The notes under the pieces were generated by a model. That model was not told where the DNA came from and ran no database searches. It was given only the letters and a program-made list of their open reading frames with translations. Positions 8,844-16,979 of a DNA stretch of 39,628 bases are shown piece by piece. How positions within the stretch are numbered: the first letter of the stretch is position 1; the number at the start of each line of letters is the position of its first letter. The translations under genes were made by a program, and so were the position numbers. This stretch comes from Mariprofundales bacterium (lineage in GTDB: Bacteria > Pseudomonadota > Zetaproteobacteria > Mariprofundales > J009): contig JAUZRF010000013.1 in NCBI GenBank assembly GCA_030950645.1, positions 1 to 39,628 of the forward strand, written 5' to 3'.

Positions 8844-8860
8844 CGCCCATCCAATGGGCG
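8844..8860. promoter_or_regulatory. Short perfect inverted repeat upstream of the nap operon
   Basis: CGCCCAT-CCA-ATGGGCG lies 67 nt before the cytochrome c start in the divergent nap/moaA region. It may be an operator or a leader hairpin. I found no clear FNR or NarL site next to it. Confidence 0.25.
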
Positions 8861-8908
8861 GTAGTATAGACATAGGCAATATAAACTGCTACCTTTGGGT
8901 CTCTTGCA

Positions 8909-9081
8909 GTAACTACTCAGCTCACTTCCGGTTTTCCTGATAGCGGCGTTGAAAAATGCGCATTGACAGTAGTAAACTCCGCTTTTTCGCCTTGCTATCA
9001 GAAAAACCGGAAGTAATCTGAGCAGTTACATCTTGCAAAGCTCTGGGTGGATGATGTTTTCAAGAAGTGCTGAGTCGTTAC
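8909..9081 (-). repeat. Palindromic element, extended form (copy 3; core 8909-9029)
   Basis: The core starts GTAACTACTCAG and ends GAGCAGTTAC at 9029. An outer arm GCTGAGTCGTTAC ends at 9081 after a spacer that includes GATGTTTTCAAG. It occupies most of the divergent nap/moaA promoter region and is the only near-complete copy not close to a gene end. The two arms of this copy match each other better than in most copies. Confidence 0.93.
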
Positions 9082-9152
9082 CTCATATCTAAGAACTGGA
9101 GCAAGCAAAATCATGGATTATTGGCTAAAGCCTGAACCAACGCTACCCACCC

Positions 9153-10193
9153 ATGCCTAGCTCACCGCTCACCTTTTATCCGTCACCACCGCATGCCGAA
9201 AACTTAACCGACAGTTTTGGCCGTCAGCTCACCTATCTCCGCATCTCGGTGACGGATCGCTGCAACCTGCACTGTAGCTATTGCCGGCCTGCGAGTGAGA
9301 ATTATCAGGCCGAGGCACGCTCACACATCCTCACCTTTGATGAGATTACGCGCATTGTGCGTGTGGCTGCAGGTCTTGGGGTGCGAAAGGTGCGCATTAC
9401 CGGTGGTGAACCGCTAGTGCGACGCAATCTGACCACACTAATTGCCAAGATCGCTGCCATTTCGGGCATTGATGACCTCGCCATGACCAGCAATGCCAGT
9501 CTGCTCGCCCAAGCCGCGCAGCCATTGGCTGATGCAGGGCTGCATCGCATCAACATCAGTCTCGACACGCTGAATCCGGCGCGATTCCGTGCCCTGACGG
9601 GGGGCGACTTAGCGCCGGTGCTAGATGGCATCGCTGCGGCACAACAAGCTGGCCTATCACCGATCAAGCTCAACACCGTATTGATGCGAGGCGTAAATGT
9701 TGGGGGCGAGGAGTCCGAGGTGGCGCGGTTGATCGACTTTGCACAACTACACGACTTAACGATTCGCTTTATCGAGCTCATGCCAATGAAGCAGGGACTT
9801 GACTGGAAGCGCCACTATGTCGCCATCGATGAGGTGTTGGCACGCAATGATCTCCAGGCACGCGTGGCCGTGGATGCACCACTAGTGACCGGCAATACGG
9901 CGGCACGCTATCTGCCACACAAACAAGGCACAGGTAAGGTAGGATTTATCATGCCAATGTCAGAGCATTTTTGTTCGGGCTGTAATCGTCTGCGACTGAC
10001 CGCAGATGGCCATCTGCGGTCTTGCCTTCCTGCCAACACTGAGCTTAATCTACGCGACATGATGCGCCAGGGTGCCGATGATGCTGGGATTCGCGCCTTG
10101 CTGTTGCGCGCGGCGATGACCAAGCCGGAGATCGGGATCTATAGCTTCACGCAAGGAAAAGATCAGCGTTCCATGATTCAGATAGGAGGATAA
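9153..10193 (+). CDS. moaA: MoaA, GTP 3',8-cyclase (radical SAM)
   Basis: MoaA starts molybdenum cofactor synthesis by cyclising GTP to 3',8-cH2GTP, which MoaC converts to cPMP. The N-terminal radical SAM cluster is C37-x3-C41-x2-C44 (CNLHCSYC). The C-terminal second cluster is C274, C277 and C291 (CSGCNRL...RSC). The protein ends in Gly-Gly, as needed for its C-terminal tail function. Length 346 is normal. It opens a tightly packed run moaA-mop-modA-modB-modC. No Moco riboswitch was recognised in the short leader between the repeat and the start. Confidence 0.95.
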   Translation: MPSSPLTFYPSPPHAENLTDSFGRQLTYLRISVTDRCNLHCSYCRPASENYQAEARSHILTFDEITRIVRVAAGLGVRKVRITGGEPLVRRNLTTLIAKIAAISGIDDLAMTSNASLLAQAAQPLADAGLHRINISLDTLNPARFRALTGGDLAPVLDGIAAAQQAGLSPIKLNTVLMRGVNVGGEESEVARLIDFAQLHDLTIRFIELMPMKQGLDWKRHYVAIDEVLARNDLQARVAVDAPLVTGNTAARYLPHKQGTGKVGFIMPMSEHFCSGCNRLRLTADGHLRSCLPANTELNLRDMMRQGADDAGIRALLLRAAMTKPEIGIYSFTQGKDQRSMIQIGG

Positions 10194-10196
10194 AAA

Positions 10197-10400
10197 ATGC
10201 AAATATCGGGTCGTAACAAGCTGTTTGGCGAGATTGTTGAGATCAAACTGGGGGGCGTAGTGAGTGAGGTGACCATTCAAGTAGGGGAGAACCAGATTGC
10301 CGGTGTCATCACCACCACCAGCGTGGAAAATATGGAACTTGCGATTGGCGATCGTGTCACAGCATTGATCAAGGCTACAGAGGTCTCCTTTATCAAGTGA
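10197..10400 (+). CDS. mop: Molbindin (single Mop/TOBE-like molybdate-binding domain)
   Basis: A 67-residue stand-alone Mop domain: SGRNKLFGEIVEIKLGG at the N-terminus, then TTSVENMELAIGDRV and a final VTALIKATEV strand. Molbindins assemble as hexamers that store or buffer molybdate in the cytoplasm. It lies 3 nt after moaA and its stop overlaps the GTG of modA. The adjacent modC lacks the Mop domain usually found at its C-terminus, so this gene may supply that part in trans (inference). Confidence 0.9.
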   Translation: MQISGRNKLFGEIVEIKLGGVVSEVTIQVGENQIAGVITTTSVENMELAIGDRVTALIKATEVSFIK

Positions 10401-11164
10401 GACGCTCGCTTCTGTTGCGGTTTGGGGGCGGTCTTGCGCTAGTGCTCTCCGCATTTCCATCGGCGGCGACTGCCGCAGCGATCACCGTTGCAGTAGCGGC
10501 CAACTTCTACCGTCCGATGCAGGAGATTGCGGCCAATTTCAGCCGAACTCACCACCATTCGGTGCGGCTGGTCTCTGGCTCTACCGGCAGGCTTTACACC
10601 CAGATCGTTCAAGGAGCACCGTTTGATCTGTTCGTGGCCGCAGATGTCGCTCGCCCCAAGCGGCTAGAGACGGAGGGGCAGATTCGACCCGGCAGCCGTT
10701 TCACCTATGCCACCGGCTCGCTGGTACTGTGGAGTGCGCGTCAAAACCTGAATCTGAAAAGGCAGGGAATGGCGATCCTGCTTGCGCCAACGGTGCGCAT
10801 CATCGCCATCGCCAACCCCAAGACCGCGCCATACGGTGCTGCCGCGATGCAGGCCATCACATCAGTATTCAAACAAAAACAGCTCGACCGCATCACCGCC
10901 AAACTCATCTATGGCGAGAGTGTGGCACAGGCGATGCTGTTTGCCCATTCAGGCAATGCAGATATTGCCATCTTGCCCGCCTCCAGCATCGTGGGTGCCA
11001 AGGGTCACATCTACCGAGTTGGCGCGGGGCGCTACCGCCCGATCATTCAGCAGGCGGTGGTGTTGCGCGGTGCGGGAATTGCAGCCGTTGCCTTAGCCGA
11101 CTACCTGCGCTCGTCTGCCGTCGTCCCGGTGTTACAAAAATATGGTTATGGGGTGCCGCAATGA
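10397..11164 (+). CDS. modA: ModA, molybdate ABC transporter substrate-binding protein
   Basis: ModA captures molybdate (or tungstate) in the periplasm and hands it to ModB. A signal peptide (LLLRFGGGLALVLSAFPSAA) precedes the mature start ITVAVAANF. The oxyanion-binding loops SGSTGRLYTQI and GAPFDLFVAAD are present, and the later APYGAAAMQA and GESVAQAMLF segments fit the family. The start is GTG, overlapping the mop stop. Length 255 is typical. Confidence 0.93.
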   Translation: MRRSLLLRFGGGLALVLSAFPSAATAAAITVAVAANFYRPMQEIAANFSRTHHHSVRLVSGSTGRLYTQIVQGAPFDLFVAADVARPKRLETEGQIRPGSRFTYATGSLVLWSARQNLNLKRQGMAILLAPTVRIIAIANPKTAPYGAAAMQAITSVFKQKQLDRITAKLIYGESVAQAMLFAHSGNADIAILPASSIVGAKGHIYRVGAGRYRPIIQQAVVLRGAGIAAVALADYLRSSAVVPVLQKYGYGVPQ

Positions 11165-11832
11165 ACTGGCAACCGCTGTGGCTCTCCTTTGAACTGGCTA
11201 CGGTGACCATGCTGATGCTACTGCTGATTGCCACCCCGATTGCCTACCACCTAGCATTTACCCGCTCGCGTTGGCGCGGACTATTGGAGGCGGTGTTTGC
11301 CTTACCGCTGGTGTTGCCACCGACGGTGCTGGGCTACTTTGTGCTGGTCGCCTGCGGCCGCCAATCCATACTGGGCGAGTGGTACCAGAATCTATTTGGC
11401 ACCACGCTGGTATTTTCATTCCAAGGCATGGTGCTGGCCTCCATTCTCTACAGCCTTCCCTTTGCCGTGCAGCCGATGCAAAACGCCTTTGCAGCGGTTG
11501 ATCGACGATTCATTGATGTAGCGAGAACATTGGGTTGCAACGGCTGGCAGAGCTTTATCCGCATACTACTACCCGCTGCCCGGGTGGGAGTCATTACCGG
11601 CGCCATGCTCTCCTTTGCCCATACCGTTGGCGAATTCGGGGTGGTACTGATGGTTGGCGGCGGCATTCCAGGGAAAACCGATGTCGCCAGCATCGCCATT
11701 TATCAGCATGTTGAAAACCTAGAGTACGCACAGGCCAACACCATGGCACTGATCATGCTGGCCTTCTCATTCATTTTCCTGTCGTTGATCTACCACTTCA
11801 ACCAACGCGCCAGTCGGTTGTTGATGCGATGA
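11161..11832 (+). CDS. modB: ModB, molybdate ABC transporter permease
   Basis: ModB forms the membrane channel of the molybdate importer. The ORF track begins at 10729 because the frame is open upstream inside modA. The ATG at 11161 overlaps the modA stop (ATGA) and gives a 223-residue protein with about five helices. The permease EAA-type loop (HTVGEFGVVLMVGGGIPGKT) is present and contacts ModC. The end overlaps modC, again as ATGA. Confidence 0.93.
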   Translation: MNWQPLWLSFELATVTMLMLLLIATPIAYHLAFTRSRWRGLLEAVFALPLVLPPTVLGYFVLVACGRQSILGEWYQNLFGTTLVFSFQGMVLASILYSLPFAVQPMQNAFAAVDRRFIDVARTLGCNGWQSFIRILLPAARVGVITGAMLSFAHTVGEFGVVLMVGGGIPGKTDVASIAIYQHVENLEYAQANTMALIMLAFSFIFLSLIYHFNQRASRLLMR

Positions 11833-12518
11833 TCATCAGCAATGTCAGAAAACAGCTTGGCGCGTTTTCACTCGATATCAGTTGGTGTGCGGGTCAAGAG
11901 ATCATCGTGCTGTTCGGTGCCAGCGGCTGCGGGAAATCGACCATACTGCGGCTGTTGGCCGGACTGGAACAGCCGGACGCCGGACGCATTGTGGTGGCTG
12001 GACGCACCCTTTTTGATGACACCATCAACCTGCGTCCCGAGCAGCGCAATATCGGCTATGTGCCTCAGTATCCGGCGCTTTTTCCTTGGCTGAATGTGCG
12101 AGAAAACATGCTCTTTGCCATCACTAAACAGGCGCAAAAGGGTCAACAACCGTGGATTGATGCCATGACCGAACAGTGTGGTGCCACCGGGCTATTGGGC
12201 AAAACCGTCTCCCAGCTCTCTGGTGGCGAGGCACAAAGGGTGGCATTGGTGCGGGCACTGGTCACCAAACCCAGTCTATTGCTGCTTGATGAACCATTTT
12301 CCGCCGTCGATGGTAGCATGCGGATCCAGCTACGAAAGCTGGTACAGCGGCTACAGCAAGAGTGGGCGATTCCGGTGGTGATGGTCACCCACGACCAAAC
12401 CGAAGCCCACCTGATGGGGCATCGACTGATCCGTCTCGATGATGGGCGGGTGAAACAAGAGGGGAAAATAGATGCAATGGTTCAACAAACAGACAGAGAA
12501 CTGCGGATAGCCTATTGA
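11829..12518 (+). CDS. modC: ModC, molybdate transporter ATPase, short form without Mop domain
   Basis: The ATPase powers molybdate import. It has Walker A GASGCGKST (residues 30-38), signature LSGGEAQ (130-136), Walker B LLLLDEP (150-156) and switch H188 (VTHDQ). At 229 residues it ends just after the nucleotide-binding domain, whereas the common ModC of about 350 residues carries a C-terminal Mop domain for molybdate-dependent regulation. A separate Mop gene lies three genes upstream. Its stop is 14 nt before repeat copy 4. Confidence 0.92.
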   Translation: MIISNVRKQLGAFSLDISWCAGQEIIVLFGASGCGKSTILRLLAGLEQPDAGRIVVAGRTLFDDTINLRPEQRNIGYVPQYPALFPWLNVRENMLFAITKQAQKGQQPWIDAMTEQCGATGLLGKTVSQLSGGEAQRVALVRALVTKPSLLLLDEPFSAVDGSMRIQLRKLVQRLQQEWAIPVVMVTHDQTEAHLMGHRLIRLDDGRVKQEGKIDAMVQQTDRELRIAY

Positions 12519-12532
12519 TGGGATCACCTAAT

Positions 12533-12653
12533 GTAATTGCCCAGATCACTTCTGACTTTCCCAATAGCGGCGTTGAAAAATGCGCATTTACAGTAGTAAA
12601 CTCCGCTTTTTCTCCTTGCCATCAGAAAAACCGGAAGCGATCTAAGCAGTTAC
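12533..12653 (-). repeat. Palindromic element, core form (copy 4)
   Basis: 121 bp between modC and moaC, from GTAATTGCCCAG to TAAGCAGTTAC. It is slightly diverged at both termini. The modC stop is 14 nt upstream and the moaC ATG is 22 nt downstream. Confidence 0.92.
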
Positions 12654-12675
12654 CATCTATATCAAGTATAAGCTG

Positions 12676-13170
12676 ATGGAGACTGAGAAGGCTTTAACCC
12701 ATTTTAATACAGCCGGACGGGCACAGATGGTGGATGTGTCGCACAAGGATGTGACCACGCGCATCGCCCGCGCCAGTGGTGATATCCAGATGCAGCCGGA
12801 GACCCTGAAGCGCATTCAACAGCAGTCATTGTACAAAGGTGATGTGCTGGGAGTAGCCGATGTGGCTGCAATCATGGGGGCGAAAAAGACCCCTGAACTG
12901 ATCCCGATGTGTCATCCGCTGATGCTGTCGGGGGTCGATGTGGCATTCTCCGATCTGGAGCAGAAGACGGGGATTCATGTGGCGGTTTCCGTCAAGTGCA
13001 ATGGCAACACTGGCGTGGAAATGGAGGCACTAACCGCAGTAGCCACAGCACTGCTGACAATCTATGATATGTGCAAGGCGGTGGATCGCGCCATGGTGCT
13101 GAGCAACATCCGTCTGGACGAAAAATCCGGCGGTAAATCTGGCGTGTGGAGACGAGATAACCATGCCTGA
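12676..13170 (+). CDS. moaC: MoaC, cyclic pyranopterin monophosphate synthase
   Basis: MoaC converts the MoaA product into cPMP. Family motifs include MVDVSHKDVTTR near the N-terminus, MCHPL (78-82) and the C-terminal IYDMCKAVDR and EKSGGKSG, which carry the conserved acidic and lysine active-site residues. Length 164 is normal. It begins the moaC-moaD-moaE-mobB-mobA run, and its end overlaps the start of moaD. Confidence 0.95.
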   Translation: METEKALTHFNTAGRAQMVDVSHKDVTTRIARASGDIQMQPETLKRIQQQSLYKGDVLGVADVAAIMGAKKTPELIPMCHPLMLSGVDVAFSDLEQKTGIHVAVSVKCNGNTGVEMEALTAVATALLTIYDMCKAVDRAMVLSNIRLDEKSGGKSGVWRRDNHA

Positions 13171-13426
13171 CCTGACGGCAAATTCCGCGCCAACCGGTGA
13201 AATTACCGTGTTGTTTTTCGGTAGTTTGGCACTCAAGCGCGGTCAGCGAAAATTAACAGTTGCTGCAGAAGCTGAACTAACGCTGCGGCAACTCGTCAGC
13301 CAACTCGGGGGTGCACAGTGGCACTCTTTTCTGCTGGCGGTAAACCAGGAACAGACCAACGATTTGGACCGACTGCTGCATGCCAATGATGAGGTGGCGA
13401 TGATGCCACCATTCTCAGGAGGCTGA
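13163..13426 (+). CDS. moaD: MoaD, molybdopterin synthase sulfur-carrier subunit
   Basis: This small ubiquitin-fold protein of 87 residues ends in PPFSGG. The terminal Gly-Gly is adenylated and converted to thiocarboxylate to deliver sulfur to cPMP. It overlaps moaC by 8 nt and precedes its partner moaE by 7 nt. The activating enzyme MoeB is not in this window. Confidence 0.93.
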   Translation: MPDLTANSAPTGEITVLFFGSLALKRGQRKLTVAAEAELTLRQLVSQLGGAQWHSFLLAVNQEQTNDLDRLLHANDEVAMMPPFSGG

Positions 13427-13433
13427 TATCACC

Positions 13434-13862
13434 ATGGGTGGGGCGACGGTTCGCACGCAAGAGGAGGACTTTTCGATTGAGGAAGAGGTCGATGCACTGC
13501 GTGCGGTTTCTCGGCGTATTGGTGGCATTGTCACCTTTCTTGGCTGTGCCCGTGACTTTTCCGAGGGACGCGATGTGTCGGCGATTGCCTTTGAACAGTA
13601 TGCCAGTATGGCCGAAACTGCGATGGAAGGGCTTCGCGCAGAGGCATTAGAAACATTCGACATTATCGAGGTACGGATTATTCACCGCATCACCACCGTG
13701 AATGCCGGAGAACAGATTGTGCTGATTGTGGTCGGAGCCGAACACCGCGCGTCAGCATTCGATGCCTGCCGCTGGATCATCGATACCCTAAAACAGCGCG
13801 TGCCAATCTGGAAGCGAGAGACCACCCCCGACGGCAAAATCTGGGAATCTCAGCACCCATGA
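13434..13862 (+). CDS. moaE: MoaE, molybdopterin synthase catalytic subunit
   Basis: MoaE uses MoaD thiocarboxylate to add the dithiolene sulfurs to cPMP. Typical segments are GGIVTFLGCARD, FEQYASMAE, IIHRITTVNAGE and the C-terminal lysine-bearing RVPIWKRE near the active site. Length 142 is normal. It overlaps mobB by 4 nt. Confidence 0.95.
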   Translation: MGGATVRTQEEDFSIEEEVDALRAVSRRIGGIVTFLGCARDFSEGRDVSAIAFEQYASMAETAMEGLRAEALETFDIIEVRIIHRITTVNAGEQIVLIVVGAEHRASAFDACRWIIDTLKQRVPIWKRETTPDGKIWESQHP

Positions 13863-14359
13863 CACCACCAATACTCTCCATCGTTGGCCGTTCCAACTCT
13901 GGCAAAACCACCCTGATGGAGCGGCTGATTCGTCGCCTGAGCGATCAAGGGCTGCGCATCGCCACCATCAAGCATAGCCACCACCAGCCCGAGCTCGATC
14001 AGCCAGGCAAGGATAGCTGGCGTCATAAACAAGCTGGAGCCGGTGCCTCCTTTCTGATCGGACCACAACAGATGTTGATGGTGGCCGACCATGCGCAGGT
14101 GCCGACCCCCAACCTGCTGGCTAGCCTCTATGGCACCAATTTCGAGCTGGTATTGGTTGAAGGTTACTCCTCACTGCCCGGCGCCAAGATCGAGATACTG
14201 CGCGCCGCACGATCATCAACATTACGGTGCGATCCAACGGAGCTTCTAGCGATCGTCACCGATGTTGAGGGGTTGCCACCCAAGCCACCGCAATTTGCGT
14301 TGGATGATGTAACGGCCATTGCCAACTTCGTGCGGGAATGGATGGGGCGTGGATGCTGA
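13859..14359 (+). CDS. mobB: MobB, molybdopterin-guanine dinucleotide biosynthesis adaptor
   Basis: MobB is a GTP-binding helper of MobA in MGD formation. It has Walker A GRSNSGKTT (10-18) and typical TIKHSHH and VLVEGYSS segments. At 166 residues it is full length. It overlaps moaE by 4 nt and mobA by about 7 nt. Confidence 0.92.
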   Translation: MTPPILSIVGRSNSGKTTLMERLIRRLSDQGLRIATIKHSHHQPELDQPGKDSWRHKQAGAGASFLIGPQQMLMVADHAQVPTPNLLASLYGTNFELVLVEGYSSLPGAKIEILRAARSSTLRCDPTELLAIVTDVEGLPPKPPQFALDDVTAIANFVREWMGRGC

Positions 14360-14973
14360 TTCCCAATTGCACTGCAGTCATTATGGCTGGGGGGGAGTCC
14401 ACACGCATGGGCAGGGACAAGGCCAGGATACCGCTGGCTGGCATACCATTGATTGACCATGTGATCGCCGTGATTGCGCCGCTGTTTTCACAAATCGTGG
14501 TTAGCGTACGCGCGCCGAGGGCAGAGATCACGCTGCCGCAACTGTGTGACCAAAATAGCGATCAAGTGGGCAAGGGTCGCGGGCCGATGATCGGCATTGC
14601 CACCGCTCTGGAACAGGTGGAGACGCCGTGGGTATTTGCGCTGGCGTGCGACATGCCTTTTGTCTCGCCTCAACCCATTCACTGTATGGCGCGCAAGCGT
14701 GCCGGACAACAGGTGGTGGTGCCGATTGTCGATGGTACGGTACAACCGCTTGCTGCATTTTATGCCAAAAGCTGCCTGCCACTAATGCGGAAGCAGATCA
14801 TCTCGGGTGATCGCAGCTTGCAACGCATGATCGCGCGCATGCAGACGACGCTGGTCGACGAAGCTGAACTGAAGCGATACGATCCGGAACTGTTGAGTTT
14901 CATGGACTTGGATTGTGAAGCGGATATTGATGCGGCAAAAGCCGTACTACGAAGGAGAAACCGTAACTACTGA
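14353..14973 (+). CDS. mobA: MobA, molybdenum cofactor guanylyltransferase
   Basis: MobA attaches GMP to the cofactor to form MGD, the form used by NapA. The nucleotide-binding signature MAGGESTRMGRDK spans residues 11-23, and ALACDMPFVSP holds the metal-binding aspartate. I chose the ATG at 14353, which overlaps the mobB stop, over the ORF-track ATG at 14338; both are in frame. The last codons and the TGA stop come from a truncated palindromic element (GTAACTACTGA), so the native C-terminus may have been altered by the repeat. Confidence 0.92.
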   Translation: MLIPNCTAVIMAGGESTRMGRDKARIPLAGIPLIDHVIAVIAPLFSQIVVSVRAPRAEITLPQLCDQNSDQVGKGRGPMIGIATALEQVETPWVFALACDMPFVSPQPIHCMARKRAGQQVVVPIVDGTVQPLAAFYAKSCLPLMRKQIISGDRSLQRMIARMQTTLVDEAELKRYDPELLSFMDLDCEADIDAAKAVLRRRNRNY

Positions 14974-15038
14974 TATGGCTCCCTACCACAAAATGGCTAT
15001 AACTGCTCAGATTTTTTCTGATAACAAGACGGAAAACC
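14963..15038 (+). repeat. Palindromic element, truncated remnant (copy 5)
   Basis: GTAACTACTGATA, CCCTACCACAAAATGG and ATAACTGCTCAG...TTTTTTCTGATAACAAG match the extended arm and the first 40 or so bases of the core. The rest is missing and moeA starts directly after. It supplies the mobA stop codon. Confidence 0.8.
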
Positions 15039-16286
15039 ATGCAATACCTATCCGTTGAACAAGCGCAAGCCTCCGTACTGCAACATGTGCAACCATGCGG
15101 GAAGGAGTCCATCGCGTTACACGATTCGCTTGGCCGCGCACTGGCCGAAGATGTCTATGCCAACCGCAACCACCCACCCTACGATCTCTCGGCGATGGAT
15201 GGCTATGCCATCCGTTTTGAAGACCTAGCTCCTGCTGATGGCCAATCCATATCGCTACAGGTGGTTGATGATATCCGTGCCGGAACCATGCCCCAGCGCC
15301 GAGTACTGCAAGGAAAATGCGCTCGCATCATGACTGGGGCGCCGATTCCTGCTGGTGCCGATACGGTGATCCGGGTTGAGGATACCGAGGCCGATGGCGA
15401 GCAAATCTCCATCACTGTGCCGCCAGCGCGCGGCGCCAACATCCGTCCCTTAGGTGAAAACCTGCGCAATGGTGAGGTCGTCTTAACTGCGGGCACCACC
15501 ATCACGCCGGGTGTGCTGGCGATTCTATCGATGGTAAAAAAACGGGAGCTCGCTGTATTTGCCCGACCCACGGTAGCGATCCTCTCCACCGGTGATGAGC
15601 TGGAGGGGATCAATGACCCGATCGATGAGAACAAGATCCCCGATGCCAACTCCCACGCCCTCTACGCCCAATGCAAAGCACTAGGTATCGAAGCAACCCT
15701 GCTCGGCATTGCCCATGACAACCCTATTGAACTGCGAGCCAAACTGGCAGCAGGAGTGAAATATGATCTGCTGCTGGCTTCCGGTGGCGTTTCAGTTGGC
15801 CATCATGATTTTGTCCGGCCAACCCTTGATGCACTGGGAATCACCATGCACTTTTGGCGGGTGGCGATGCGCCCCGGTCATCCACTGGCTTTTGGCACCA
15901 CCGAACATGGCAACGCCGTATTCGGGCTACCGGGGAATCCGGTGGCGAGCATGGTCTGTTTTGAACAGTTTGTTGCTCCGGCACTGCGCAGCATGATGGG
16001 ACACCCTGCACGGTTTCACCGCACCATCATTGCACGATTAACGCATGATCTAAAAGACCGGGTTGGGCGCACCCATTTCGTGCGGGTGATGCTCAAGCGA
16101 GATGCGACCGGATACCTCGCCACATCAACCGGTGCCCAAGGCAGCGGCATTGTCATGTCAATGGCGATCGCGCAAGGATTGATGCGAATACCCGAAGCGT
16201 CCGATGGCCTCTCTTCAGGAGACCCCGTTACTGTTCAACTGCTATCAGGGATGGAGTTTCAAGATCATGCGGAATTGGCGGCATAA
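15039..16286 (+). CDS. moeA: MoeA, molybdopterin molybdenumtransferase
   Basis: MoeA inserts molybdate into adenylylated molybdopterin. The protein shows SAMDGYAIR (51-59), the STGDEL motif, a GGVSVG loop in the MogA-like domain and the C-terminal beta-barrel domain. Length 415 is typical. It is followed with no gap by mogA (TAA then GTG), which catalyses the preceding adenylylation step. Confidence 0.95.
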   Translation: MQYLSVEQAQASVLQHVQPCGKESIALHDSLGRALAEDVYANRNHPPYDLSAMDGYAIRFEDLAPADGQSISLQVVDDIRAGTMPQRRVLQGKCARIMTGAPIPAGADTVIRVEDTEADGEQISITVPPARGANIRPLGENLRNGEVVLTAGTTITPGVLAILSMVKKRELAVFARPTVAILSTGDELEGINDPIDENKIPDANSHALYAQCKALGIEATLLGIAHDNPIELRAKLAAGVKYDLLLASGGVSVGHHDFVRPTLDALGITMHFWRVAMRPGHPLAFGTTEHGNAVFGLPGNPVASMVCFEQFVAPALRSMMGHPARFHRTIIARLTHDLKDRVGRTHFVRVMLKRDATGYLATSTGAQGSGIVMSMAIAQGLMRIPEASDGLSSGDPVTVQLLSGMEFQDHAELAA

Positions 16287-16820
16287 GTGAGTAAGGCGAA
16301 AATCGGTCTAGTAACGGTATCGGATCGCGCCAGCCGTGGCGAATACGAGGACTTGGGAGGCCCGGCCATGCTAGCTTGGATGAAACGGGTGATCATCAGC
16401 GAATGGGAGCCGGTACAACGGGTGATTCCCGATAGCCAAAACCGTATCGAAGCCACACTCAAAGAGCTGGCAGATGATGAAGCCTGCTGCTTGATTATCA
16501 CCACGGGAGGCACCGGTCCGGCGCTACGCGATGTCACCCCGGAGGCGACCGAGGCGGTGTGTGACAAGATCTTGCCTGGTTTTGGCGAGTTGATGCGCCA
16601 AGAATCGCTTAAATTTGTTCCCACAGCCATCCTCTCGCGTCAGACTGCGGGCATCCGTGGCAAATCACTCATCATCAACCTGCCGGGAAAACCATCGGCC
16701 ATTGATGACTGTCTCAACGCAGTATTTCCAGCGGTACCCTACTGCATCGACCTCATTCAAGGATCCTTCCTTGAAACCGATCCCGGTCAATGCCAGATCT
16801 TTCGACCAAAAAAAACATGA
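16287..16820 (+). CDS. mogA: MogA, molybdopterin adenylyltransferase
   Basis: MogA adenylylates molybdopterin before MoeA inserts the metal. VSDRASRGEYEDLGG near the N-terminus and TTGGTGPALRDVTPEAT in the centre are family motifs, and the first favours MogA over MoaB. The start is GTG directly after the moeA stop. Length 177 is normal. Repeat copy 6 begins 8 nt after its stop. Confidence 0.92.
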   Translation: MSKAKIGLVTVSDRASRGEYEDLGGPAMLAWMKRVIISEWEPVQRVIPDSQNRIEATLKELADDEACCLIITTGGTGPALRDVTPEATEAVCDKILPGFGELMRQESLKFVPTAILSRQTAGIRGKSLIINLPGKPSAIDDCLNAVFPAVPYCIDLIQGSFLETDPGQCQIFRPKKT

Positions 16821-16828
16821 AAATGGAA

Positions 16829-16949
16829 GTAACGGCTCAGATTGCTTCCGGTTTTTCTGATGGCAAGGCGAAAAAACGGAGTTTACTACTGTAAATGCGC
16901 ATTTTTCAACGCCGCTATCGGGAAAACTGGGAGTGAGCTGAGTAGTTAC
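16829..16949 (+). repeat. Palindromic element, core form (copy 6)
   Basis: 121 bp from GTAACGGCTCAG to CTGAGTAGTTAC, 8 nt after the mogA stop and 30 nt before the porin ATG. The ORF track runs through it because it is open in that frame, which produces a false N-terminal extension of the porin. Confidence 0.95.
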
Positions 16950-16979
16950 CACAAGCCAATATTTAAAAAGGAGCATACA

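Noticed and set aside
9030-9152. Moco riboswitch before moaA
   Set aside because: The available leader is short and mostly repeat arm. I could not recognise the conserved Moco RNA segments.
16842-16979. N-terminal extension of the porin ORF
   Set aside because: It is translation of repeat copy 6. A signal peptide and AAGGAG mark the ATG at 16980.
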